Shown here one piece after another: positions 9,639 through 22,548 of a stretch of 64,000 bases of DNA. Origin of the DNA: Tardiphaga alba. Its GTDB lineage: Bacteria > Pseudomonadota > Alphaproteobacteria > Rhizobiales > Xanthobacteraceae. The notes under the pieces are model-generated. The model worked only from the letters and a program-made list of their open reading frames with translations. It was not told where the DNA came from and ran no database searches. Within the stretch, counting starts at the first letter, position 1. Every line of letters starts with the position of its first letter. The DNA lies in the NCBI RefSeq assembly GCF_018279705.1, contig NZ_CP036498.1, positions 2,373,001 to 2,437,000 of the forward strand, in the 5' to 3' direction. The translations under genes were made by a program, and so were the position numbers.

Positions 9639-11210
9639 GTGCGATATGAGTTTGATGGCTTCGTTCTCGACCCTGACCGCCGCGAATTACGGCGTGACGG
9701 CGAGACACTGGCCGTCGCTCCGCTCGTGTTCGATTTGTTGCTGTATTTCCTGCGCCATCGCGAGCGCGTGATCAGCAAGGACGACCTGTTCGATGCGGTC
9801 TGGGAAGGGCGGATCGTGTCGGAATCGACGCTGGCCAGCCACATCAATGCGGTCAGGAAGGCGATCGGCGACAGCGGCTCCGAGCAGCGGCTGTTGCGGA
9901 CCATGGCGCGCAAGGGATTTCGGTTCGTCGGCGATGTCGCCGAGATCGATATGGTTCAGGCACCCGCCGTGTTGTCGTCGGTGCAAGCCGGAGAGGTGTC
10001 CAATCCGGCGCTGCCGGACCGCCCCTCCATCGCGGTGCTGCCGTTTTTGAATCTCAGCGGCGATCCGCAGCAGGACTATTTCGTCGATGGCATCGTGGAG
10101 GACATCATCCTCGCTTTGTCACGTAGCCGCTGGTTGTTCGTCATCGCCCGCAATTCAAGCTTCACCTATAAAGGCCGTGCCGTCGATGTGCGGCAGGTCG
10201 GGCGCGAGCTCGGCGTGCGCTATGTGCTCGAAGGCAGCGTGCGGCGCGTCGCCAATCGCGTGCGGATCACCGGGCAGCTCATCGATACCACGTCCGGCAT
10301 GCATCTGTGGGGCGAGCGCTTCGAAAGCGTGGTCGATGATATTTTCGAGCTGCAAGACCAGATCACCGCGAGCGTGGTCGGCGCCATTGCGCCGCAAGTG
10401 GAGTTCGCCGAGATCGAGCGCGCCAAGCGCAAGCCGACCGAGAGCCTCGATGCCTATGACTACTATCTGCGCGGGCTGACGAAGTTTCACCTATCGACGC
10501 GCGAAGGCATCGATGAGGCGCTGCCGAAATTCTACAAGGCCATCGAACGCGATCCCGATTTCGCCGCGGCTTATGGCATGGCGGCGGGATGCTTCTACTG
10601 GCGCAAGATGAACCGCTGGCTCGATGACCGCGCGGCCGACGGTGCCGAGGCGGCGCGTCTTTGCGAGCGGGCGGTTGCGCTCGGCCGCAACGATGCGGTG
10701 GCGCTGACGCGGGGCGGTCATGCATGGCCGCATTTTGGCGGCGATCTCCATACATGCGTGGCCTATGTGGACCGCGCGCTGGTGCTCAATCCCAATCTCT
10801 CCACGACCTGGTATCTCGGCGGCTATCAGCGGGTGTCGCTTGGCGAGCATGACGATGCCATCGCCTATTTCTCGCGCGCGATGCGGCTCAGCCCGCGCGA
10901 TCCCGAGACGTTCCAGATGCATACCGGCATCGCCATGTCGCATCTCTATTCGCGGCGTTTCGACGCCGCGCTGGCCTCATTGCAGCAGGCGGGGCAGGAG
11001 CTGCCGAACATCCTGCGGGTCGCAGCCTTCCAGGCCATGGCCCATGCGCTGGCCGGACAGCTCGATGAGGCGCGCGAGGCGATGGGCCATGTCCGCCGGC
11101 TCGATCCGAGCCTCAATCTCGGCAATATCGACGATTGGCTTCTGGTGCGGCGACCGCAGGATTTTGCGCTGGCATCGGAGGGCCTGCGGCTGGCCGGAAT
11201 GCCGGAATAG
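9639..11210 (+). CDS. Winged-helix transcriptional regulator with TolB-like and TPR domains
   Basis: A 523-residue protein with an OmpR-type winged helix at the N-terminus (about residues 1-95), a middle region of the family often found with adenylate-cyclase/TolB-like modules (LNLSGDPQQDYFVDGIVEDI around 130-150), and C-terminal TPR-like helical repeats. There is no receiver domain or membrane helix, so it is a one-component regulator of CadC-like make-up. I chose the GTG at 9639 because ATCGGGGGAC precedes it and the family starts with MRYEFDGF; an ATG at 9519 in the same frame would add 40 unconvincing residues. The divergent NmrA-like gene is its probable target. Confidence 0.82.
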   Translation: MRYEFDGFVLDPDRRELRRDGETLAVAPLVFDLLLYFLRHRERVISKDDLFDAVWEGRIVSESTLASHINAVRKAIGDSGSEQRLLRTMARKGFRFVGDVAEIDMVQAPAVLSSVQAGEVSNPALPDRPSIAVLPFLNLSGDPQQDYFVDGIVEDIILALSRSRWLFVIARNSSFTYKGRAVDVRQVGRELGVRYVLEGSVRRVANRVRITGQLIDTTSGMHLWGERFESVVDDIFELQDQITASVVGAIAPQVEFAEIERAKRKPTESLDAYDYYLRGLTKFHLSTREGIDEALPKFYKAIERDPDFAAAYGMAAGCFYWRKMNRWLDDRAADGAEAARLCERAVALGRNDAVALTRGGHAWPHFGGDLHTCVAYVDRALVLNPNLSTTWYLGGYQRVSLGEHDDAIAYFSRAMRLSPRDPETFQMHTGIAMSHLYSRRFDAALASLQQAGQELPNILRVAAFQAMAHALAGQLDEAREAMGHVRRLDPSLNLGNIDDWLLVRRPQDFALASEGLRLAGMPE

Positions 11211-11279
11211 CAGCGCAAACGGGCGACGCGCCCGCGAGGTTACGAAGACATAATCTTGCGGCCCTGTATGTAGCGTGCG

Positions 11280-12776
11280 GTGCCTGATACAACGGATGCC
11301 TCACTTCCGCCCGGGGCGGATACATCCAGTCAGAGACGTTTCGTGACGGCCATCGGCAAATTGTTTCGCACCACCGCATTTCGGCTGACGCTCGCATATC
11401 TGCTGATATTTGCGGTGTTCGCCGCGGCCTTGCTCGGCTATTTCGCCTGGAACGCGAACCGGCTGATCAACGACCAGATCACCACCACGGTCGATGCCGA
11501 GATGAGCGAGCTCAGCGAGCTCTATCAGCGCCGCGGCCTGCGCGGGATCGTGTTTGCGATCGAGAACCGGGCATTGCGGCCGGGTGCCAATCTCTATCTC
11601 ATCACGTCCCCGACAGGACAGTCGGTCGCCGGCAATGTGTCGTCGCTGGCGCCGGGCGTCATCGAGAAGACCGGCTGGTCGGAGACGCCGTATCGGCGGC
11701 TCGATGACCCCGACTCGCCGAACCATCGTGCGCTGGTGAAAGTGGAGCAGCTCTCCAGCGGTTTTCGCCTGCTGATCGGCCACGATTTGGAAGAGCGGAG
11801 GCGGTTGTTCGACATTGTCGGCGATGCCGCGAAGTGGTCGGTGCTGATCGTCTTCGTGCTCGGGCTCGGCGGTGGCATTTTCGTGTCGCGCCGTGTGTTG
11901 CGCAAGATCGACGCGATCACCGGCACCACCCAGCGCATCATGGCCGGCGACCTGTCCGGTCGGTTGCCGGTCGGCCGCAGCGGCGATGAACTCGACCGTC
12001 TGGCGGAAAATCTCAACATCATGCTGGAGCGGATCGAGGCGCTGATGAGCGGCCTCAAGGAAGTCTCCGACAATATCGCGCATGACCTGAAGACGCCGCT
12101 GACACGGCTGCGCAACCGCGCGGAAGAGGCGCTGGCGCGGGCCGGCAACGAGGCGGAATATCGTGCCGCGCTAGAGCGGACCATCGAGGAATCCGACGGG
12201 CTGATCCGCACCTTCAACGCCTTGCTGATGATCGCCCGTGCGGAGTCTGGTCAGGCGCGCGGCAATATGGATGATTTCGACGCCGCTGATGTCGCCGCAG
12301 GCATCCAGGAGCTCTACGAGCCGCTGGCGGAGGACGACGAGCTGACGCTGAAGGTGGTGACGTCGCCGGCGCCGGTGCATGGCAATCGCGAGCTGATCAG
12401 CCAGGCGCTCGCCAATCTCGTCGAAAACGCCATCAAATATGGCAAGCCGGTGTCGGCGGACGGCGCTGCTGCCGCGGAAATCGTGATCGATGCGCGGCGC
12501 GAGGGCGATCAGGTGCTGCTCAGCGTCTCCGATCACGGCGCGGGCATCCCGGAAGCCGATCGCAAGCATGCCGTTCAGCGTTTCGTGCGGCTGGAAGCGA
12601 GCCGGACGCTGCCGGGCTCGGGCCTTGGTCTCAGCCTCGCATCGGCGGTGGCGACGCTGCATGGCGGTGAATTACGGCTGGATGACAATGCACCGGGCCT
12701 GCGCGTGACCCTGGTATTACCGGCTGCAACCGGCGAGGCCCTTGCGGCCCAAAGCGGGAATGTGCCACAGAAGTAG
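11280..12776 (+). CDS. Two-component sensor histidine kinase
   Basis: A 498-residue membrane kinase: helix 1 (about residues 34-58), periplasmic sensor (about 60-180), helix 2 (about 182-205), HAMP, HisKA dimerisation domain with His268 in IAHDLKTPLTRLR, and a HATPase domain with N-box NLVENAIKYG and G-box GSGLGLSLA. The GTG at 11280 is the longest start; GTG 11343 is an alternative closer to the first helix. It ends two bases before glnE. It most likely phosphorylates the response regulator at 7966-8646. Confidence 0.9.
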   Translation: MPDTTDASLPPGADTSSQRRFVTAIGKLFRTTAFRLTLAYLLIFAVFAAALLGYFAWNANRLINDQITTTVDAEMSELSELYQRRGLRGIVFAIENRALRPGANLYLITSPTGQSVAGNVSSLAPGVIEKTGWSETPYRRLDDPDSPNHRALVKVEQLSSGFRLLIGHDLEERRRLFDIVGDAAKWSVLIVFVLGLGGGIFVSRRVLRKIDAITGTTQRIMAGDLSGRLPVGRSGDELDRLAENLNIMLERIEALMSGLKEVSDNIAHDLKTPLTRLRNRAEEALARAGNEAEYRAALERTIEESDGLIRTFNALLMIARAESGQARGNMDDFDAADVAAGIQELYEPLAEDDELTLKVVTSPAPVHGNRELISQALANLVENAIKYGKPVSADGAAAAEIVIDARREGDQVLLSVSDHGAGIPEADRKHAVQRFVRLEASRTLPGSGLGLSLASAVATLHGGELRLDDNAPGLRVTLVLPAATGEALAAQSGNVPQK

Positions 12777-12778
12777 GC

Positions 12779-15742
12779 ATGATTTCTGCCGCAACAGGCG
12801 AGGGCCAACCGGTATTGGCCGCTCGATTCGTGAGCGGGCCGCAGCTGTTCGATGCCGCCGAGGCCGAACGTCGCTTTGCCGGGTGGCTCACGGATATCAC
12901 GCCCGATCAGGCCAGCGCTTTGCAGGCCATGGTCGATCAGTATCCGCATGCCAGGTCGATCCTGTTCGGCATCGCCGAGGCGTCCCCATATCTGTTCGAT
13001 CTGATCCGCGCCGATGCCGACCGCACGCTGCGCCTGCTGCGTGGCGATCCCGACACCGCGTTTGATCGACTGATTGCGCAGGCCAGTGATCTGGTGGCCG
13101 CGGCATCGAGCGAAGCCGACGTGATGCATGCGCTGCGCCGGCTGAAATCCGAGGCGGCGCTGATGACCGCGCTGTGCGATATCGGCGGTGTCTGGCCGGT
13201 GATGCGGGTAACGCGGGCGCTCACCGATCTCGCGATCACCTCCGTGCAATCCGCGATCCGCTTCCTGCTGACCCAGGAGGCGGCGCGCGGCCGCATCCTG
13301 CCGCCGGATCCGGCAAAGCCGGAAGAGGGCAGCGGGCTCATCGTCTTCGCGATGGGCAAGATGGGCGCGGGCGAGCTGAATTATTCCAGCGATATCGACC
13401 TGATCGTATTTTTCGAGCTGGAAGACCATACGCTGGCCGAGGATGTCGAGCCGAACACGTTCTTCGTGCGGGTGGCGCAGGGCATGTCGCGCCTGCTGCA
13501 GCAGCGCACCGGCGATGGCTATGTTTTCCGCGTCGATCTCCGTCTGCGGCCGGATCCGGCCTCGACACCGGTTGCGGTATCGACCCTCTCTGCGCTGCAT
13601 TACTACGAGCGCGAGGGGCGCACCTGGGAACGCGCCGCCATGATCAAGGCGCTGCCTTGCGCCGGCGATGCCAAGGCCGGCGAGCGGATGCTTGCCGATA
13701 TCGCGCCCTTCGTCTGGCGCAAGCACCTCGATTTCGCAGCACTTGCCGATGTCCATGACATGAAGCGGCAGATGCAGACTTATCGCGGGCAAAGCGAGAT
13801 TTCGGTCGAAGGCCACAACGTCAAGGTCGGCCGCGGCGGCATTCGCGAGATCGAGTTCTTCGCGCAGACCCAGCAATTGATCGCGGGCGGACGGCATCCC
13901 GAGCTGCGCGTGCGGCCGACGCTGGAGGCGCTTGGCATCCTCACGGACAGCAAGTGGATCACCGCTGACGTTCGCGACGAGCTGACGGTCGCCTATGAAT
14001 TCCTGCGGCGGGTCGAACACCGGCTGCAGATGATCGCGGACGAGCAGACCCACGCGCTGCCGGACGAAGTGGATGCCGTCGAGCGCTTCGCACGATTCTT
14101 CGGCTATGACAGCCGCGAGGCGTTTGCGCGCGATCTGCTGATGCACCTGAACTGCGTGCAAGGGCATTACGCCCGGCTGTTCGAAGGCGATGCGACGGAC
14201 GACACGCATCTGCCGGCCGTCGACTACAAGGCTGGAGCCGCCGATCAGCGCCTGCTCGAGCATCTCGGCAAGCTCGGCTTCCGCAAGCCGGCGATGGTGG
14301 CGCAGACGGTCCAGCACTGGATGACGGATGACTACCGCGCGCTGCGTATCGACAGCACGCGTCAGGCCTTTCTCGAATTCGTGCCGGCTTTGATCGTCGG
14401 GCTGGCGAATGCGGAAGATCCCGACAGTGCCGTAAACTCTTTCGATCGCTTCCTGGAGGCGCTACAGCGCGGCGGCCGGCTGATTTCGCTACTCAGCCAG
14501 AATCGCGATCTCGTGGCGCTCGTGGCCCTCGTGCTGGGTGCTGCGCCGCGTCTGGCCGACATGCTGGCGCGGCAGCCGCAGCTGGTGGATGGCCTGATCG
14601 ATCCGCGCTTCTTCGGCGCCATGCCGGATCGCGGCGAGTTGTCGTTGCGGCTCGCAGCCACGCTCGAAGATGCGAATTCCTACGAGGAGTTTCTCGATCG
14701 CCTGCGCCTGTTCGGCCAGGAAAGCCTGTTCCTGATCGGCACGCGCATCCTGTCCGGGACGGTGACGGCGCCGCAGGCGAGCACCGCCTTTGCCGATGTG
14801 GCCGAAGGCATCGCGCAGACGCTGCACGGTCTCGTGCTCGATCAGTTCGTGACCCAGCATGGGCGCGTCAAGGATCAGGAGACGGCGATCGTCGCCATGG
14901 GGCGGCTCGGCAGCCGCGAAATGACGGCGTCGTCCGATCTCGATCTGATCCTGATCTACGATTTCGATCATGATGCGCCGGATTCCGACGGGGCGCGCTC
15001 GCTGCATGGTGCGCAATATTTCGCGCGGCTGACGCAGCGCCTGATCAGCGCATTCACGACGCGAACGAATTACGGCGTGTTGTATGAAGTCGATATGCGG
15101 CTGCGTCCGTCGGGCCGCTCCGGCCCGCTGGCATCACGCATCGACTCCTTCGCCGAATATCAGGAAACCGAAGCCTGGACCTGGGAGCATATGGCGCTGA
15201 CGCGTGCGCGTGTGATCTCGGCATCGCCCGCGTTTCGCGACAAGGTCGAGGCGGTCATCCGCGACGTGCTGACGCGGCCGCGCGATCACACCATCATCGC
15301 CAATGACGTCGCCGAGATGCGCCAGGCCATCGCCGAAGAAAAGGGCGAGGACGATCTCTGGGATCTGAAATATGCCGCCGGCGGCATCGTCGATATCGAG
15401 TTCATCGCACAACATCTGCAACTCGTTCACGCCGCCGAACATCCCGACATCCTCAGCGTCAATACGCAACAGGTGCTGGAAAAGGCGACCAAGCTTGGCA
15501 TCCTGCCCAGCGAGAGTTTTGACGTGTTAAGGCGTGCGTTCCGTCTCTATCATGACCTCACGCAGATCCTGCGCCTGTGCGTGAGCGAGGGCTTCAAGCC
15601 GGAGACAGCAGGGGCCGACCTGCTGCGCATGCTCGCGCGTGTGAGCAACGAGCCGGACTTCTCGTCACTGGAAGCGCGGGTCCGCGAGATGCAGCTCGAT
15701 GTGCGGCAAGTGTTCCGCAGGGTTGTCGAGGGACACGCATAG
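12779..15742 (+). CDS. glnE: Bifunctional glutamine synthetase adenylyltransferase / adenylyl-removing enzyme
   Basis: GlnE (987 residues) adenylylates glutamine synthetase when nitrogen is plentiful and removes the AMP when nitrogen is scarce, under PII control. Two nucleotidyltransferase domains are visible, each with its GS...D.D signature: GAGELNYSSDIDLIVFFE in the N-terminal half (deadenylylase) and GSREMTASSDLDLILIYD in the C-terminal half (adenylyltransferase), each followed by a GlnD/PII-linked helical region. Length is normal for the family. A strong hairpin terminator follows immediately. Confidence 0.97.
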   Translation: MISAATGEGQPVLAARFVSGPQLFDAAEAERRFAGWLTDITPDQASALQAMVDQYPHARSILFGIAEASPYLFDLIRADADRTLRLLRGDPDTAFDRLIAQASDLVAAASSEADVMHALRRLKSEAALMTALCDIGGVWPVMRVTRALTDLAITSVQSAIRFLLTQEAARGRILPPDPAKPEEGSGLIVFAMGKMGAGELNYSSDIDLIVFFELEDHTLAEDVEPNTFFVRVAQGMSRLLQQRTGDGYVFRVDLRLRPDPASTPVAVSTLSALHYYEREGRTWERAAMIKALPCAGDAKAGERMLADIAPFVWRKHLDFAALADVHDMKRQMQTYRGQSEISVEGHNVKVGRGGIREIEFFAQTQQLIAGGRHPELRVRPTLEALGILTDSKWITADVRDELTVAYEFLRRVEHRLQMIADEQTHALPDEVDAVERFARFFGYDSREAFARDLLMHLNCVQGHYARLFEGDATDDTHLPAVDYKAGAADQRLLEHLGKLGFRKPAMVAQTVQHWMTDDYRALRIDSTRQAFLEFVPALIVGLANAEDPDSAVNSFDRFLEALQRGGRLISLLSQNRDLVALVALVLGAAPRLADMLARQPQLVDGLIDPRFFGAMPDRGELSLRLAATLEDANSYEEFLDRLRLFGQESLFLIGTRILSGTVTAPQASTAFADVAEGIAQTLHGLVLDQFVTQHGRVKDQETAIVAMGRLGSREMTASSDLDLILIYDFDHDAPDSDGARSLHGAQYFARLTQRLISAFTTRTNYGVLYEVDMRLRPSGRSGPLASRIDSFAEYQETEAWTWEHMALTRARVISASPAFRDKVEAVIRDVLTRPRDHTIIANDVAEMRQAIAEEKGEDDLWDLKYAAGGIVDIEFIAQHLQLVHAAEHPDILSVNTQQVLEKATKLGILPSESFDVLRRAFRLYHDLTQILRLCVSEGFKPETAGADLLRMLARVSNEPDFSSLEARVREMQLDVRQVFRRVVEGHA

Positions 15743-15744
15743 TC

Positions 15745-15775
15745 AAGACCGCCGCGACGATGTCGCGGCGGTCTT
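15745..15775. terminator. Bidirectional terminator between glnE and the TctC-like gene
   Basis: A 14-base-pair perfect stem AAGACCGCCGCGAC / GTCGCGGCGGTCTT with a three-base loop lies in the 53-base convergent gap. A short T-run on the plus strand follows. It should end glnE transcription and, read from the other strand, that of the convergent gene. Confidence 0.8.
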
Positions 15776-15795
15776 TGCATTCGTCGGTGTCGAAC

Positions 15796-16764
15796 TTACT
15801 GCTCCGGCTTGACCTTGCCGACCTCCACCACCGTCTTCCAGCGATCGAGCTCCTTTTCCAGGAATCCCTGAAACTCCGCACCCGAATTTGCAACGACCTC
15901 GAAGCCGTTGTCGTTCAGCTTCTTCTTCAGGTCGGCCGAGGTAAGGGCGCCGGTGATGGATTTTTCCAGTTTGCTCTTCACGTCGGCTGGAAGTCCTTTG
16001 GGGGCGACGAAGGCCTGCCACGAATAGATGTTGAGGTCGTTGATCCCGAGCTCTTTCAAGGTCGGTGTATCCGGGAATGTATCGGAACGCGTGTCGCTGG
16101 TGACGGCCAGCAGTTTCACTTTGCCGGAGCGTATGTAATTGGCGACGGCGCCGAGATTCTGGAACGAGACATCCACATGGCTGCCGATCAGGTCCGTGTG
16201 CGCCTGCGAGCCGCCTTTATACGGCGTATGGATGCCGGTGGTCCCTGTCTTCTGCCAGAACAGCACGGCCGAGAGATGATCGGACGAGCCGACGCCCGAA
16301 GAGGCGAAGGTGACCTTGTCCGGGTTCTTCTTCAGATAGTCGGTGAATTCCTTCACGTTGCTGGCCGGGAAATCCGGCCGGGTGATCAGCACATTGGGAT
16401 TGCGCACCGCCACCGAGAGAAGGTCGAAATCCTTCATCGGGTGATAGCCCGGCTCCTTGTACAGCACGGGATTGATGGCGATGACGCCGATCGATCCCAC
16501 CATCAGCGTATAGCCATCCGGCTTGGAGCGGGCGAGCTGGCTCGCCCCGATCGAGCCATTGGCGCCGGCCTTGTTCTCGATAACGAATGACTGGCCGAAG
16601 GTCTCCTGCATCTTCTGCGTCGTCATGCGCGCGACATTGTCGCTCGCGCCACCGGGCGTGAACGGCACGATCACGGTCACGGCTTTTGCGGGGTAATCCT
16701 GGGCGGCTGCGTGTGCTGACCATGTCAGGCAGAGTGCAGCGATGACGAGGCGGCTCATCTTCAT
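15796..16764 (-). CDS. Orphan TctC/Bug-family solute receptor
   Basis: A 322-residue periplasmic binding protein of the tripartite tricarboxylate transporter receptor family. It has a signal peptide (about residues 1-22, ending SAHAAAQ), then YPAKAVTVIVPFTPGG, the typical first strand and loop, and the conserved ligand-binding aspartate region. GGAGGAAA precedes the ATG at 16764. No TctA or TctB gene is adjacent, so it must work with membrane subunits encoded elsewhere or have a sensory role, as many Bug proteins do. Ligand unknown. Its place between glnE and the pleC-like gene looks like an insertion into a conserved block. Confidence 0.88.
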   Translation of the reverse strand: MKMSRLVIAALCLTWSAHAAAQDYPAKAVTVIVPFTPGGASDNVARMTTQKMQETFGQSFVIENKAGANGSIGASQLARSKPDGYTLMVGSIGVIAINPVLYKEPGYHPMKDFDLLSVAVRNPNVLITRPDFPASNVKEFTDYLKKNPDKVTFASSGVGSSDHLSAVLFWQKTGTTGIHTPYKGGSQAHTDLIGSHVDVSFQNLGAVANYIRSGKVKLLAVTSDTRSDTFPDTPTLKELGINDLNIYSWQAFVAPKGLPADVKSKLEKSITGALTSADLKKKLNDNGFEVVANSGAEFQGFLEKELDRWKTVVEVGKVKPEQ

Positions 16765-17034
16765 AGTGTTTCCTCCGTTGATGGCGTGTGTCAGGCAGCA
16801 TCTTCGTGCCGCTCTCACGTCGTGGTCGCTTTGTCCTTTCGTCGCGCGCCGGCCATCGCTTACGCGATGGGGCGCAGAGCTCTTCTCAGCTTGATGAATG
16901 TCCCAACCGGGAAGGGAGAGGGGCACGCCGATCGCAGAGTTCTGCAATCTAGAGTATAGACCTGCCTTGGTGCATCCAAGCGGCTATTTCGACGCGGCGG
17001 TCGGGGATTGTCGGTGTCGGGTAGGCGGCGGTGG

Positions 17035-19359
<2,325 letters not shown>

Positions 19360-19515
19360 ACTTTGCCCCTCTGGAGAATTTGAATGTCGACCGAACCCAA
19401 ACGCCCCGCCACTTCGAATCGACAAAGCTATATGAATCCACTTTGCCCACAGTGTCGAGAGTCAACGAAACGTTAACGTGAAATAAATGCTATCCAATGG
19501 AAACTCAGTGCGTGT

Positions 19516-19573
19516 TCGGACTCAAAAACGAGTCCGAAACGCGAACGCCGCGCAGGTCATGCGCGGCGTTTTG
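19516..19573. other. Two hairpins, the second terminator-like
   Basis: TTCGGACTC / GAGTCCGAA forms a perfect 9-base-pair stem at 19516-19539. AACGCCGCGCA / TGCGCGGCGTT forms an 11-base-pair stem at 19545-19571 followed by TTTG. The T-run reads on the plus strand, although both neighbouring genes are on the minus strand, so its role is uncertain. The rest of the 19360-19675 gap holds only the repeat at 19584-19672. Confidence 0.6.
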
Positions 19574-19583
19574 TCGTTCTGTG

Positions 19584-19672
19584 TAGCCTGCATGGAGCGA
19601 AGCGTCATGCAGGAACAGCAGATGAATTGAAGCGCCGGTCCCCGGATTGCGCTTCGCTCCATCCGGGCTACG
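19584..19672. repeat. Palindromic repeat, GTAGCCCGGAT family, copy 2
   Basis: Begins GTAGCCTGCATGGAGCGAAG and ends CATCCGGGCTAC with the shared GCGCCGGTCCCCGGATTGCG inner part. It ends four bases before the stop codon of the neighbouring oxidoreductase. Confidence 0.8.
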
Positions 19673-19675
19673 CCA

Positions 19676-20644
19676 CTACAGCGTCACCACGATCTTGCCG
19701 AGATGCTTGTTGGCTTCCATGTGATCGAACGCCGTTCCGATATCCGCGAACGGATACACCTTGTCGATCGGCAGCTTCAGCTTGCCGCTTTCGACCGCCG
19801 GCCAGATATCGGCACGCACGGCACTGAAGATATCGCGAATCTCCTGCATCGACCGCGTGCGGAAGGTGACGCCGATATAGCTGATGCGCCGCGCCGCATG
19901 CAGATCGAAATTGAAATCCGCATGCGTCCCGCCGAGGCGGCCGACATTGACGATGCGGCCGAGCACTTTCGTCGCTTTCAGATTCTGATTGGCGACGGGG
20001 CCGGAAATCTGGTCGATGATCAGATCGACGCCGTTGCCGCCGGTGGCCTTCAGCACCTCATCGACCCAGCCGGCATCCTTCGAATCCACCGCGAGATCGG
20101 CGCCGAACTCGCCGAGCCGGCCGCGGCGTGCGGCATGGGTGGACGAGCCGATCACCGGCTTTGCGCCTTTGAGCTTGGCGATCTGCAAGGCCATCAAGCC
20201 GACGCCGGAACTGGCGCCCTGGATCAGCACGGATTGGCCGGCCTGCAAACCGCCGACCGTGACCAGCGCATTGTGCATCGTCGAGAGCGCGACGGGCAGG
20301 GTGCAGGCGGTGTCAAAACCCATGCCGGGCGGGATGTGGAACAGGCGGCCGTGATCGGTCACCGTATATTCCGCAAAGGCCGCGCCGCCCGAGCCCATCA
20401 CGCGCTCGCCGACCGTGAAACCCTTGGCGTCCGGGCCGAGCTCGGCAATCTCGCCGGCCCATTCCATGCCGAGCACGGTGCCGATGCCGCCGGCCGCGCC
20501 ATGGGCTTGGCCCTTGGTCATGCCGAGATCGGCGCGGTTGAGGCCGCAGGCCTTCACTTCGATCAGCACCTGCGTGCCCGTGGGTTTTGGCGCGGCGATC
20601 TCGACGATCTCCGCGCCCTTTTCCGTAAAGACATAAGCCTTCAT
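19676..20644 (-). CDS. Zinc-independent quinone oxidoreductase-type alcohol dehydrogenase
   Basis: A 322-residue medium-chain dehydrogenase/reductase. The N-terminal GroES-like domain (MKAYVFTEKGAEIVEI...) lacks the structural zinc cysteines, and the central Rossmann motif is GASSGVGLMALQIAKLKGA, as in NADPH:quinone oxidoreductases. Such enzymes reduce quinones or enones with NADPH. GGAGG lies upstream of the ATG. It follows the frameshifted nitronate monooxygenase-like gene by seven bases and was presumably co-transcribed with it. Physiological substrate not deducible. Confidence 0.86.
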   Translation of the reverse strand: MKAYVFTEKGAEIVEIAAPKPTGTQVLIEVKACGLNRADLGMTKGQAHGAAGGIGTVLGMEWAGEIAELGPDAKGFTVGERVMGSGGAAFAEYTVTDHGRLFHIPPGMGFDTACTLPVALSTMHNALVTVGGLQAGQSVLIQGASSGVGLMALQIAKLKGAKPVIGSSTHAARRGRLGEFGADLAVDSKDAGWVDEVLKATGGNGVDLIIDQISGPVANQNLKATKVLGRIVNVGRLGGTHADFNFDLHAARRISYIGVTFRTRSMQEIRDIFSAVRADIWPAVESGKLKLPIDKVYPFADIGTAFDHMEANKHLGKIVVTL

Positions 20645-20651
20645 GGCGGGC

Positions 20652-21952
<1,301 letters not shown>

Positions 21953-21954
21953 TC

Positions 21955-22440
21955 ATGAAGACTTCGCAGAAAGCTTTCGTGGCCATCGCCGGTCTGGCGA
22001 TGTGCACCTTTGCGATGGCCGCACCGGCCTTCGCGCAATCCGCCTTCGCGGGCATGCATGGCGCATGGTCGGGGTCGGGCACGATCTCGCTCTCCGACGG
22101 ATCGAAGGAGCGGCTGCGCTGCCGCGCCAGCTACCGTGTTTCTGCGGGCGACAGCTCGCTGCAACAGTCGCTGCGCTGCGCCAGCGACAGCTACAAGTTC
22201 GAGCTGAGCAGCGACGTGGTGAGCGAGGGCGGCCGTGTCTCCGGCTCGTGGAGCGAGACCTCCCGCGGTGTCAGCGGCAGCCTGCAGGGCCGCGCCAGCG
22301 GCGGACGCATTAATGTCGTCGCCGACTCGCCGGTTTTCACCGCGAATATCGTGCTGACGACAACGGGCAACAAACAATCGGTAACGATCACGTCGCAGGG
22401 CGATATTCGTCAGGTGTCGATTGCGATGGTGAAGAGCTGA
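21955..22440 (+). CDS. Small secreted protein of unknown function
   Basis: A 161-residue protein with a clean signal peptide (cleavage expected after AAPAFAQ, about residue 28). The mature part is rich in Gly, Ser and alternating beta-strand pattern, has two cysteines (in LRCRASY and SLRCASD) that may form a disulphide, and includes GAWSGSGTISLSDGSKERL, a pattern I have seen only in hypothetical proteins of this bacterial group. AGGGGA precedes the ATG. A lipocalin- or OB-like beta barrel is possible. No function is proposed. Confidence 0.8.
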   Translation: MKTSQKAFVAIAGLAMCTFAMAAPAFAQSAFAGMHGAWSGSGTISLSDGSKERLRCRASYRVSAGDSSLQQSLRCASDSYKFELSSDVVSEGGRVSGSWSETSRGVSGSLQGRASGGRINVVADSPVFTANIVLTTTGNKQSVTITSQGDIRQVSIAMVKS

Positions 22441-22544
22441 TCGCAGCCGTAGGGCGGATACGCGTAGCGTAATCCGTCGGCCGATTGCTTAACTGAAACT
22501 CCGCGGCGGATTACGCCTTCGGCTAATCCGCCCTACGGCTGCGA
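22441..22544. repeat. Palindromic repeat, TAGGGCGGAT family, intact copy
   Basis: The ends form a perfect 19-base inverted repeat (TCGCAGCCGTAGGGCGGAT at 22441-22459, its complement at 22526-22544) around a shorter inner palindrome. It lies between the small secreted protein and the panE-like gene. Its right arm holds the same ATCCGCCCTACGG sequence that the IS110 element interrupts in the second copy. Confidence 0.85.
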
Positions 22545-22548
22545 ACGT

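Noticed and set aside
12575-14317. 580-codon minus-strand ORF opposite glnE
   Set aside because: Antisense shadow rich in Arg, His and Gln; glnE is certain.
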